64,000 nt of DNA from Paracholeplasma manati (lineage in GTDB: Bacteria > Bacillota_I > Bacilli_A > Acholeplasmatales > UBA5453). Under the pieces are notes generated by a model. The model saw nothing but the letters and a program-made list of their open reading frames with translations. It had not been told where the DNA came from and searched no databases. The first letter of the stretch is position 1. The number at the start of each line of letters is the position of its first letter. The position numbers were made by a program, and so were the translations under genes. The stretch lies in NCBI RefSeq assembly GCF_025742995.1, contig NZ_JAOVQM010000006.1:19188-83187 (forward strand). The letters are read 5' to 3'. Positions 9,100-18,306 of this stretch are shown piece by piece.

Positions 9100-9590
9100 T
9101 TAAGACTTATTTTGATTTGATAATTCCAATTTTCCATCCTTTAAGTTTAAAACTTTATCACACACAGATAATAAAAAATCATCATTTGTCACCAATATTA
9201 CTGTTACTCCAAGCGTTTAATCGATTCTAACCAATTCATTCAAGACAATTATTGTGTTTGTTTATCAAGGTTCGCGGTTGGATCATCGGCTAGAATCATT
9301 AGCGGATCATTTATGATTGATCTTGCGAGTGAAAATCTCTGCTTTCCACCACCCGAAAGTTTTTTGTGTTTTGATTCATCAATTTATCTATTCCAAGTAA
9401 ACTCGAAATATATATTGTTTTATCTTCATAACCTTTCTTTTTGTTTTTGTCTACATGTAAAATCGGTAACAGAAGATTTTATTTAACAGATAAATAAGGA
9501 ATTAATAAATATTCTTGGAAAACAAACCCGTTGTTCCTATTTCTAAACTTGGCAAGTACACGAGCCATAGTATAAGACATTTTGTATAAA
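9100..9590 (-). pseudogene. Decayed ABC transporter ATP-binding protein (MacB/LolD/BceA type)
   Basis: Minus-strand frames give pieces of one ABC ATPase in the right order. The Q-loop region reads GFVFQEYLLIPYLSVK and is followed by a stop. Then come the signature [14 protein letters not shown] and Walker [12 protein letters not shown], then stops and a frame change. The C-terminal part ends VTVILVTND-DxLLSVCDK and KDGKLE before TAA at 9100. The Walker A region cannot be found upstream. This is the family of small ATPases that pair with FtsX/MacB-type permeases, often for peptide export or resistance. At least two in-frame stops or shifts and a missing start make it a pseudogene. No permease remnant was identified beside it. 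Confidence 0.8.
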
Positions 9591-9936
9591 TGAAAATTGA
9601 ATGTAAAAAAGTGGAGTCCCCCCAAAAAAAATGTACACTATTATTAATGTAGACCCTGATGGTGACAACTGATGTTAGTATTAACCGTGGTACCCGCAGC
9701 AATGCTTACAATTCAAGAACAAAAATCTTAAATCTCTATTCTATTTCAAAACTATTAATGGAACAGGCATCTAAGTCAACTCTATTAGAAGAAAATCCCT
9801 TTGAGCACACTCTGCAATAATTAGTCTTACAGATGTTTTATCAAAGGGAACTAAATGATCTTAAAATTCTACTATGTTCTTATATCATAACAATTATCAC
9901 ATTTATATATGATAGTAAAAGATTTTTAATTAAATA
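9591..9936. other. Non-coding remnant region
   Basis: The sequence is AT-rich with frequent stops in all frames, and I can support no gene or RNA. It probably is decayed DNA between the ABC pseudogene and the RHS operon. A short frame at 9833-10096 on the plus strand lacks a ribosome site and overlaps the better-supported minus-strand gene. Confidence 0.4.
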
Positions 9937-10233
9937 TTACTTAGATACCAAAATCTTTCGAAATGAATCAGGTATTTTTTCTAAATCATTATATTTAAAT
10001 GTACATGCAAGACTCTTATTAAAGATTTTCTTTCTTTTGAGAATAATATATAAGAATCCCGGTGATTTAAAATCACCGAATGCTAATGAAAAATAATTAG
10101 AGAACGACCATTTAGCATAATACAAACTCTCTATATCCTGTATTCGAATCTGTATAGGTTTTCTTCGTTTTATGAAAAGCATATCACCGCAAAACCTGAT
10201 TTTTGGAAAATCAACACAATTTTGATTATTCAT
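9937..10233 (-). CDS. 98-residue protein downstream of the RHS gene, candidate immunity protein
   Basis: The gene starts 15 bases after the RHS stop codon, with a strong ribosome site (GGAGGAATCAG-ATG), so it is very likely the last gene of the RHS operon. The 98 residues have no signal peptide or membrane helix. The pattern of short beta strands (IRFCGDMLFIKRR, IESLYYAKW, GFLYIILKRKK, SLACTFKYNDLEKIP) followed by a final helix resembles small PH-like folds, but I recognise no family. Small cytosolic proteins right after RHS genes are commonly immunity proteins for the C-terminal toxin. That role is inferred from position only. Confidence 0.6.
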   Translation of the reverse strand: MNNQNCVDFPKIRFCGDMLFIKRRKPIQIRIQDIESLYYAKWSFSNYFSLAFGDFKSPGFLYIILKRKKIFNKSLACTFKYNDLEKIPDSFRKILVSK

Positions 10234-10248
10234 CTGATTCCTCCATTA

Positions 10249-13200
10249 TTACAATACTAAACCTAACAGTTCACTAGTCAAATTTTCTAATAAGAAGTAT
10301 GTTGCGCTTGCAGCTATATTCACTGCTGTGTATGTAGCCTTTGCAAATACATAAGCAGAATAAGCATTATTAAAATTTGATGCCGCTTGTCCTATTGATC
10401 TAAAAATATTAGTGTTACTAAAAGGCATTTTTGCTAAACTTTTAATGTTTTTAAGAGGACTGAATGCATTAGTTAAATTTGACTCTGCATTTTTTAACCC
10501 TGATACACCTCTAGCAATTTTGCCTGCAGATAGTCCATATTTAATTCCACCGAATAATCCTCCAGCAAGGGCACCTGCAATGGCACCAGAAAGTGCAGAT
10601 TTACCCAATTCAGTTAAACTAAAATCATCAAAATCCTTTGTTATAATTTGAGTCCCGGCATTAACTAGAGCACCACTTGCTGCACCAAGAATTGCACCTG
10701 CAGCTGCTCCTCCGGCAATAGATGCTACAAGTCCGCCACCCATCGCACCTGCAAATAGAGTTCCTACTCCTGCAGTGGCTATTGTGAGTGCTACAGCGGC
10801 TACAATGAATAGCCCACCAATTACCCACTTTTGCCATTTAGGAAGATTTCCACTGTCATCTAATTTCATGACTGGGTTATTACCACAATACGAGAATAAA
10901 TTTATGCCTTCGATGTTCTCAGGTTCTAAATACTGCGTACTATCCATATTAATAAACTTTGATAATAATGGACTGTAATATCTACTTTTTAAATAGTACC
11001 AACCAGTTTCAACATCATAATAGTATCCCTTGTATCTAAATGGGTTAATATTACCAATAAATGATGAACTTGTGTTCTCTGCATTAGATGAATCATAAAC
11101 CTTATGATTACCCCATGCATCATATCTATATGTTACCACAATATTACCATTAATATCAATAATATTTCTAATAACCCCAAGTAGATCTCTTACATAGAAA
11201 TACTTGTTTTGTTGATGATCAAATCCTACTAATTGGTTTTGCTCATTGTAGATGAAATGCATGATTTGACCATTCTTTTCTTCTGCAATGATATTAGCTC
11301 CTTGTAAATAATATTTTGTTTCAACACCATTGATGTTTTTCTTTGTTCTTAAGCCTTGCTCATTATATGAGTAGGTGAATGTATTAGTACCATCAATGAT
11401 TTGTTTTAATCTTCTACCTTCCCAAGTGAGTTGTTTTGTTCCAATGGATAACGGATTCCCAACATACTTAGGATCATAGGTTATATCTAAAGGCGTTTCA
11501 TTTCCACCTTCTACTGTCCCAACATAAACCAACTGATCCTCTGCATTTGTTAGAAACTCAAGTTGCTTAACCAAGTTTGTGGTTTTCCCAGCATAGAATC
11601 TCTTGAATATCATGTTCTGCTTATCGTATTCCATCTTGATGGTTTGATTAAGCACTGGATTATATTCTTCAATGAGTCTTCCCATGAAATCATACTTGTA
11701 TTCATATGTTCCTTCAGGAGTATCCATTTCAGTGACATTTCCCAAATCATCATAGTTGTAATAAATGTTGTGGTTTGCTAATGTCTTCATGTGTTCAACT
11801 TCGAAAGATGTTTTAGTTTGATCACTATAAGGTCTCTTATACGTGTAGTCTGCAGTTCGTTTTGTAGTACCAATACTTAACTCATCTTTTTCTTTTCTGC
11901 CTAATACATCATATTCTGATTCATAAGCGATAGTTTGATATGAGTTTCTAATTAATGTTACTTTTGCGTCATCAAAAATTTGATCGCTATGAGCTAACAT
12001 CTCAAATTGACCATTAAAGTGATATGATGGCACACTGCTGTTAATCAATGCTCCAACTGAAACTAATGCATTTTCATAACTTATAGATTTCGTTCTAGAT
12101 ACAACAGTATCACCATTCAAGTAAATCCATAATGATGTTTCGCTCCATCTGATGACTAGTTGATTCCATCCACTTGTGAGAATTGTATTATTTAATGTTT
12201 CTTGTTGTGCTTGAGTGAGTACAAGCTTATTGGCACTATTTACATATAAACCTAATGGTGTTTCTGTACCTTTTTGTAACGATAGAATCGTTCTTAACTC
12301 CGTGCCTACATCTACTGGTTTAAAGCGAATAGATAACATACCTGTATTCTTCATATTAAAATCATAAACCAGTTTTGCTTTTGAAGATATGAGGTCTTTA
12401 TCGTTTCCATAACTACCATAGACGTGTATTTTTCTTGAATCATCATATTCAAATAATCTTGTTTTATCAAGCTTATATGTTCCTGCTTGATATCCAATAC
12501 TTTCTGGATGGACACCTTTGTGCGAAACAAGAGTACCTTTAAGTGTAACAACATCTAACCCTTCATAGGCTTGATGATCATGATATAAGACACCTGAACG
12601 CTGTTTGCGAACAATAGTTCCATTAAAATATGGTAATGCAAGCGTATAAATTTTCAACATGTCTTCATCTGTATAATTGTATGCCCCAACAACAATGTGC
12701 GCTGCTTTAAAGTTTGTATTAGAACCTACTTGATTATCAGGTACATATGAACCAATACGTAAATCAGATAAATCCTTTGTCATCAATGTTGATGATAATT
12801 GTTCACTATAGACTAACAAGCCATTAGCAAAAACTTTTAAATATGTAATATCATTTTCAGTGAATACTTGCATACCCAATTTAACCCATTGGTTCAAGGT
12901 GTAATTGAATACCGATGATGCTATAGTTGTTAATACTGAAGATCCATAAGTAATTTTTATAAGTCCCTCAGGTGTTAGGTACATGATAATACTATCGTTA
13001 TTACCGGTTTTACTCATAGTAATAACAGCTTGATCTGATGTTTTTGACGCTATGAATTTAAACCAGCCATAAATTGTTTTCTTTTTATCAAATCGTGTTT
13101 TCCATTCACCATAGTTAAATTTCTCACCTGAAAAACCTTGTGTAACTCTACGTTTATTTGCTAACAATAGGTTGTAATTGATATATGACCCATATGGTCC

Positions 13201-16200
13201 AAACGTAACAACAGGTGTTCTTAACACTACGTCGTCTTCTCTACTGATTCCTCTAGCATATGTCGATTTCAAACCGGTTTGTCCATTATGTTGACCATCA
13301 GTTACCAAGTAGTCATCATTAAAAGCTTTGTCCAATCGATTTACGAATCCATCAAAGTTGTATTGACTCGTTTCATAAGGCATGATGTATTCAAAACTTC
13401 TAATCACTCCGTTGATATCTATAATAGATTTTTGGATGGAATCAATATTATCAAATATGTATCTTTCAGATATCCCATCAGTGTTTGTTTTACGAATGAG
13501 TTTTCCACTTCTGTCATATGAATAATATGTAGTTACATTCTGATATCTAACTTCCGAGATTCGGTCTAGTTCGTCATATTTATATGTGCAACTTGGAGTT
13601 ATTTCCCCATTGAAGGATACTGAAATCAATCTACCTCGTGTATCATAACCAAAAGTGTAATAATCACTATTTAAATGTGAACCAAATTTTTGAATAACAA
13701 TTTGACTCTTTGAATTATAAGTATAATGAATGATCGTAGTTGAATTAATGTTAATTTTTTCTACAAGGTTTTTCGAATTATAAAAAAACTCATAATACTT
13801 ACTTGGATCAATAATAATTTTCTTTAAATTTCGATTTTCATCATATTGGTAAGTTAATGACTCACTACCACTTTGAGCATCTTCACGAATAATTTTCATT
13901 AACTGATTAAATTCATTGTATTCTTTCTTATCCTTATGTCCAAGTGGGTCAGTTGTTTGAATGTGTCTAAATTCTGTATCATATAGATTAATTGATTCAC
14001 GTCCAAACTCATCTGTCGATTTAACTAGTTGATTTTTTGTGTTAAATGTTTTTGAGTGGGATACCTTTCCAAGTGATGAATTCAACTCCATCGTGATTGG
14101 GTTTCCTTTAGAATCATAAACATGAACGACTTTATTACCTTTATTATCTTTAACCTCGGTCATTTGTCCCTTAGTGTCGTACTTGTAGCGATAGACTTCA
14201 CCTTGTTTATTCGATGATTGAACGATTTGACCTAATGTGTTACTAATAGATTCACTTGATGTTTTTGCAGATGATTGATCCATAATGTTACCCAAATCAT
14301 CGTAAGCATAGTGAGATTCATTGCTGTTTACATAAAGTTGTAGCGCATCAAATAAAAGAACATTAAATCCTCGATATTCAATCGATATCTTAATTTGTGT
14401 AAAGTCTGTTTTTGCTACAAACCCACGACTGACATTTTGCCAACCAGAATCGTTTGGTTGAAAAAAAACTGTTTGTACATCAGTAACAGTAGACTCATTA
14501 ATAAATGATACAATGACTTTGGCTTCTTCATTTGTTAAGACTTTTCCTCTAAACCATCCTGAAAAAACGAGTTCATCTCCAAGTGTGCCTTTAACATCAC
14601 ATGTTTTAAACAACTTCTTGGTCTTTGTGAAGTCACCAATAAATCTCATTGTTCTTGATCCTACAAATATATAATATGGAAAATCTATACTTGAATCCAC
14701 AATTCTATCAGATGAATCTAGATTTTCTCCTGTCCATTCTGTTGGCAATGAACCGACGCTTTCTTCAAAATATCCATTTGGAATTAGATTGAAGTTGACT
14801 GCATGTTCACTTGCAGCGAGTTGGAAATCATCAAGTAATAAATCGCCAGAAGTGTGTGATGCATATATTTCTAATTCAATTGTAGAATTGGTCGCACCAG
14901 TTGGGATAATGATGGTAGGTAATACAAATTTTTGCCATTTATTGGTGCTTCCAGTTAATGCAGATGTTGATACAGATGTAGTTACTGTATCACTTACCCA
15001 TGAGTTCCCTGATTCATCTAAGATACCTGTTTCAGAGCCTTGAGCAAGTCTTAAAATCGTATAAGTGATGTTTGCCTTAACTACTGGGTTACCAGAGATA
15101 TTAATTCTCTTCTCAAAACCAATAAAGGAATAACTACCTGGATTTACGTTGATCAGTTGAGTAATACGTGTTTGACCTGAACCGGTTTTTCTAACCAGAA
15201 GGCATTTGTTTCCAAACACACCACCATCCATTGTTTTCACAATATTGTTCGTATCAGTGTTTTTCTTCCACCCTTTTGTTGTAGTCTTATATTCACCAAT
15301 TTGATTATCAAAACTAAAATCTACAATAAGGTTGCTTCTGTTTGGTTGAATTTCTGATTTGCTGGTTACTCTTCTTGTCGTGCCATCTAAACCTACAAGC
15401 TCATAGTCGGCTTTTATTGATTTGCCTTGATTGTCAATCTTGTGCTTAACTTGGCCGTAGTCATCAAAATACAAGTATTGTTTGTTGCCAAAAAAATCCT
15501 CAATGACAGTTTTATCTAATTCTCTAGAAAAATGTATCTGATTCAATATGTCGCCAGATGCATGTTTCTTACTCACAACAGAATAGACTATTTCTGACGC
15601 AAGTTGAAACTCTGTTCTATCATCATTTTTAACATCAACAACAGAATAGTATGGTTCACTTAAAGTAAATGTTGCTTTTTCAAGTTCGGTATAGATTTTC
15701 TCTTCAGAAGATGATTCAGGATCAAACACCCATTTGCTTAATGTGATGGAAGTAATTTCAGTTTGGTTACTATCATAAGTGATTTGCATTAATCTTTGCT
15801 CACTGATGAAATCAATTTCGGAGATTTTTCCATGGCTATTGTAGTATAAATTTACTCTTTCTCCATCAGAGTTTACAATAAATAATAGCTTATCTTTGGA
15901 TGGATTCCAATAATAAGTTATCGTATCTCCAGAAGGCATCGTAACTTTTTCAATCTTGTGTGTATTGAGTTCAATCTTCATATTATCAGGATATCTTATC
16001 ACGATGGATGCTTCATTACAAATCGCATATGCATAACTGGATAAGTCAACATAAACATCACTCTCTTGTGCAAAAATTCCAAATCTTTCAGCTTCAAGTC
16101 TTGTCATTTTTGTAAAGATTGATTCACTGCCATTTGGATGTACTAATAGTGCATAATGGGTTTCTAATTTTAATGCAAACTCGAAATTCGCTCTGAATTT

Positions 16201-16971
16201 GGGGCCTAAAAAATTTGTTTTGGTAAAGCCTGATAATGACTTATTATTTCTGAATGCAGTGAATGAAATTGGTGCATTCTTTGATGAAGTTTGAAGTTGA
16301 ACTGTCTGAAAAACAAATTCTCCTGTTAAGTTATTTACATAACCAGTTCCTGGAAAACCACATTCAACTGGTGTATGACTTAAAAGTGGTTCTAATCCTT
16401 GTGTTTTCGAATCTTCTATAATGAAATATTCATAGATTCCTGTTCTTTCGATAATTGAAGGGTTATAAATCACACCTGGTGATGATTTTGTAATAGTTAT
16501 TCCGTGAACTGAAATATTATTTTTCTTCCAATACTTCACTATCTCAGTTAAGTCCAACTCAACAACTTTATATGGTAAGTCATTGGGATTTTCTGGAAAC
16601 CACCCAACAGGTACTAATGAAAATGGGACTAATATTCCCGCTTCATAAGTTGAAGACATTGCAGGTTTTCCTGTCCAAAGTACATCGGAGGGATCAAAAT
16701 CTGATGTATTCCTATAAACAAAGTATTCAGATTTCTCAGTTGAATTTTGAAATATCGTTGTATCTTGGGATACTGCTAATCTCAATACTGCTCTACCAAT
16801 TCTATCTATTTGATTTAAATCAAGCCCAATAAATTTCATGAGTACATGTTGATTACTTCCTGTTGCTAGATAGATTTTATCAATACCTTTAGCTTCAGGT
16901 TCTTGTTCATTTTGAATCACATATGTACTTTGAACACTAATTCCTTGATTATTTGTAATTCGTTTTATCAT
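10249..16971 (-). CDS. Giant RHS/YD-repeat protein, possible polymorphic toxin
   Basis: The chosen start (MIKRITNNQG) has AAGGAGAA seven bases upstream and gives 2240 residues; a start 57 bases earlier would overlap the previous gene and lacks a ribosome site. Residues 1-180 resemble a DNRLRE domain. YD repeats (YxYDxxGxL type) span about 885-1190 and 1680-1960, separated by two concanavalin/LamG-like regions near 1280-1430 and 1530-1660. The RHS-associated core (NPFRYKGYYYD, ETGWYYLKSRYY) sits near 1975. After it come a Gly/Ala-rich hydrophobic segment (about 2045-2165) of the pre-toxin type and a tail of about 75 residues with no toxin motif I recognise. There is no signal peptide, so export is unexplained. 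RHS shells can enclose toxins; here the payload is unknown. Confidence 0.85.
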   Translation of the reverse strand: MIKRITNNQGISVQSTYVIQNEQEPEAKGIDKIYLATGSNQHVLMKFIGLDLNQIDRIGRAVLRLAVSQDTTIFQNSTEKSEYFVYRNTSDFDPSDVLWTGKPAMSSTYEAGILVPFSLVPVGWFPENPNDLPYKVVELDLTEIVKYWKKNNISVHGITITKSSPGVIYNPSIIERTGIYEYFIIEDSKTQGLEPLLSHTPVECGFPGTGYVNNLTGEFVFQTVQLQTSSKNAPISFTAFRNNKSLSGFTKTNFLGPKFRANFEFALKLETHYALLVHPNGSESIFTKMTRLEAERFGIFAQESDVYVDLSSYAYAICNEASIVIRYPDNMKIELNTHKIEKVTMPSGDTITYYWNPSKDKLLFIVNSDGERVNLYYNSHGKISEIDFISEQRLMQITYDSNQTEITSITLSKWVFDPESSSEEKIYTELEKATFTLSEPYYSVVDVKNDDRTEFQLASEIVYSVVSKKHASGDILNQIHFSRELDKTVIEDFFGNKQYLYFDDYGQVKHKIDNQGKSIKADYELVGLDGTTRRVTSKSEIQPNRSNLIVDFSFDNQIGEYKTTTKGWKKNTDTNNIVKTMDGGVFGNKCLLVRKTGSGQTRITQLINVNPGSYSFIGFEKRINISGNPVVKANITYTILRLAQGSETGILDESGNSWVSDTVTTSVSTSALTGSTNKWQKFVLPTIIIPTGATNSTIELEIYASHTSGDLLLDDFQLAASEHAVNFNLIPNGYFEESVGSLPTEWTGENLDSSDRIVDSSIDFPYYIFVGSRTMRFIGDFTKTKKLFKTCDVKGTLGDELVFSGWFRGKVLTNEEAKVIVSFINESTVTDVQTVFFQPNDSGWQNVSRGFVAKTDFTQIKISIEYRGFNVLLFDALQLYVNSNESHYAYDDLGNIMDQSSAKTSSESISNTLGQIVQSSNKQGEVYRYKYDTKGQMTEVKDNKGNKVVHVYDSKGNPITMELNSSLGKVSHSKTFNTKNQLVKSTDEFGRESINLYDTEFRHIQTTDPLGHKDKKEYNEFNQLMKIIREDAQSGSESLTYQYDENRNLKKIIIDPSKYYEFFYNSKNLVEKININSTTIIHYTYNSKSQIVIQKFGSHLNSDYYTFGYDTRGRLISVSFNGEITPSCTYKYDELDRISEVRYQNVTTYYSYDRSGKLIRKTNTDGISERYIFDNIDSIQKSIIDINGVIRSFEYIMPYETSQYNFDGFVNRLDKAFNDDYLVTDGQHNGQTGLKSTYARGISREDDVVLRTPVVTFGPYGSYINYNLLLANKRRVTQGFSGEKFNYGEWKTRFDKKKTIYGWFKFIASKTSDQAVITMSKTGNNDSIIMYLTPEGLIKITYGSSVLTTIASSVFNYTLNQWVKLGMQVFTENDITYLKVFANGLLVYSEQLSSTLMTKDLSDLRIGSYVPDNQVGSNTNFKAAHIVVGAYNYTDEDMLKIYTLALPYFNGTIVRKQRSGVLYHDHQAYEGLDVVTLKGTLVSHKGVHPESIGYQAGTYKLDKTRLFEYDDSRKIHVYGSYGNDKDLISSKAKLVYDFNMKNTGMLSIRFKPVDVGTELRTILSLQKGTETPLGLYVNSANKLVLTQAQQETLNNTILTSGWNQLVIRWSETSLWIYLNGDTVVSRTKSISYENALVSVGALINSSVPSYHFNGQFEMLAHSDQIFDDAKVTLIRNSYQTIAYESEYDVLGRKEKDELSIGTTKRTADYTYKRPYSDQTKTSFEVEHMKTLANHNIYYNYDDLGNVTEMDTPEGTYEYKYDFMGRLIEEYNPVLNQTIKMEYDKQNMIFKRFYAGKTTNLVKQLEFLTNAEDQLVYVGTVEGGNETPLDITYDPKYVGNPLSIGTKQLTWEGRRLKQIIDGTNTFTYSYNEQGLRTKKNINGVETKYYLQGANIIAEEKNGQIMHFIYNEQNQLVGFDHQQNKYFYVRDLLGVIRNIIDINGNIVVTYRYDAWGNHKVYDSSNAENTSSSFIGNINPFRYKGYYYDVETGWYYLKSRYYSPLLSKFINMDSTQYLEPENIEGINLFSYCGNNPVMKLDDSGNLPKWQKWVIGGLFIVAAVALTIATAGVGTLFAGAMGGGLVASIAGGAAAGAILGAASGALVNAGTQIITKDFDDFSLTELGKSALSGAIAGALAGGLFGGIKYGLSAGKIARGVSGLKNAESNLTNAFSPLKNIKSLAKMPFSNTNIFRSIGQAASNFNNAYSAYVFAKATYTAVNIAASATYFLLENLTSELLGLVL

Positions 16972-16987
16972 TTTTATTTTCTCCTTA

Positions 16988-17878
16988 TTAATAAATTTTG
17001 ATTGCTTGTCCGATACCTCTAGTACCAAACAACTTAATTGCTGACCTAATATCGATTAGATCAATTCTTATTTCTAAATTCTTTTCTAAATACTTTTTAC
17101 ATGCCGCAATTAATTGCACCTTTTCAAAGTACTCTAGTTGTTTTTCATCCATGATGATTAATAAATCAACATCACTTGATTGATTATTTTGATTTCTTGA
17201 TAATGAGCCATATAAGTATATGTTTTGAATCTTAAAATCGTGAATCAATCTATTTTTGTATTTGATTATCTCAGTCATAAACGAATCTTTTGTGTATCTA
17301 AGTGGAGTATCTTGAATCCTTAAATCACTATTTCTAATAAAAAGCTCATTAGCAACGATAAAGCCATAAAGATAAGTCCAGTCGGTTTCAAGGTTTCTAA
17401 TTGCATGTCGGTATTTTGCGATTTCACTTTGGAATATTGTGATGATGGTATAACCATTTCGAAGTAGCACATAATTCGTCAACAACATTGCAAACTGGAT
17501 TTTTTTAGTTTTAACTGTCTCATAGATTGCTTTGTGAATCATCGTTGCACAGATATGACCTGATTCCTCATGATTTGAGTAATAGGACACAAGTATCTTT
17601 TCAACTTTCTTTTCACTGAGTTTTGATCCAGTTAACAAATAATAACTATCCCTAACTAAATCAGGGTTGATACCTGAACTTAATTGACTCATTAAATATT
17701 TCAGACTTTTAATGTATGCTAGAATATCTTTTTCTCTGCTATCCTTTGCAGTATCAATATCGAACCAAAGTTTTTTATAAACTTCATGAAACATATCATA
17801 CTTTAAATATTTAAATAGAAACTTGATAGATCGATAAATGGTTTTGTCTGCGATCTGATATCTGTTTTTCATCATCAT
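16988..17878 (-). CDS. Nucleotidyltransferase-domain protein of the RHS operon
   Basis: The 296-residue protein has a C-terminal minimal nucleotidyltransferase domain from about residue 205. The motif is YLYGSLSRNQNNQSSDVDLLII, with GS, then DxD as the metal-binding pair, and a later Asp in RIDLIDI. The N-terminal 200 residues are helical and unrecognised. MNT-type proteins add nucleotides to proteins, RNA or antibiotics; many are toxins or antitoxins. Its place between a sigma-factor pair and the RHS gene suggests modification or control of that system, which is inference. Three ATG codons in a row start the frame, with only a weak AACGGAAA ribosome site, so the exact start is uncertain by two residues. 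Confidence 0.7.
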   Translation of the reverse strand: MMMKNRYQIADKTIYRSIKFLFKYLKYDMFHEVYKKLWFDIDTAKDSREKDILAYIKSLKYLMSQLSSGINPDLVRDSYYLLTGSKLSEKKVEKILVSYYSNHEESGHICATMIHKAIYETVKTKKIQFAMLLTNYVLLRNGYTIITIFQSEIAKYRHAIRNLETDWTYLYGFIVANELFIRNSDLRIQDTPLRYTKDSFMTEIIKYKNRLIHDFKIQNIYLYGSLSRNQNNQSSDVDLLIIMDEKQLEYFEKVQLIAACKKYLEKNLEIRIDLIDIRSAIKLFGTRGIGQAIKIY

Positions 17879-17907
17879 TTTCCGTTCATTATGGTGGTGT
17901 AAAAATT

Positions 17908-18306
17908 CTATACATTTTTCTTTTCCTCCTTGTCGTTGTCATCAGACAACTCTTCAAATTCAACAGGTTCAATTTCAATACCAATTTTCTTGTTGAATCC
18001 ACGCTGTTCTTCGCCTAGTAATCGAACCGTATAAGTAATAATCTCAACCGTTCGATCCATTAAAGTTTTGCTACTCGTTAAAACAAATGTTGCAACCATA
18101 GAAATAATCGTAATCTTTACCGATGAATCCATGTCGGTTGCAATAATTGTAAATAACAACAAAACAACTGTAATAATAAAGAGTAGGAAAGCAAATAGTA
18201 ATCCATGTGTAATACTTTTCATGAAAAATTGATTGAGGCTTTTAATCTTGTCTTTCTCGAACTCGTTTAGTTGATTTGTTTTATGTGTTTCTGTTTCTTC
18301 TTTCAT
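17908..18306 (-). CDS. Small two-helix membrane protein, possible sigma-factor partner
   Basis: The 132 residues comprise a charged N-terminus (1-30), two membrane segments (about 33-56 and 66-84) and a cytosolic acidic C-terminus ending in EELSDDNDKEEKK. The start codon overlaps the sigma-factor stop as ATGA, and AAGGAGGTGG precedes it, so the two proteins are probably made in fixed ratio. Membrane proteins coupled to an ECF-like sigma gene are often anti-sigma factors, but there is no zinc-binding ZAS motif here and the family is unknown to me. A role in anchoring or export of the RHS protein is an alternative. Confidence 0.65.
   Translation of the reverse strand: MKEETETHKTNQLNEFEKDKIKSLNQFFMKSITHGLLFAFLLFIITVVLLLFTIIATDMDSSVKITIISMVATFVLTSSKTLMDRTVEIITYTVRLLGEEQRGFNKKIGIEIEPVEFEELSDDNDKEEKKNV

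Noticed and set aside
9502..9702. Minus-strand open frame of 66 codons
   Set aside because: It overlaps the Q-loop end of the ABC pseudogene in a different frame, begins with no ribosome site and looks random.
9833..10096. Plus-strand open frame of 87 codons
   Set aside because: It has no ribosome-binding site and overlaps the minus-strand 98-codon gene, which has GGAGG and follows the RHS gene closely.
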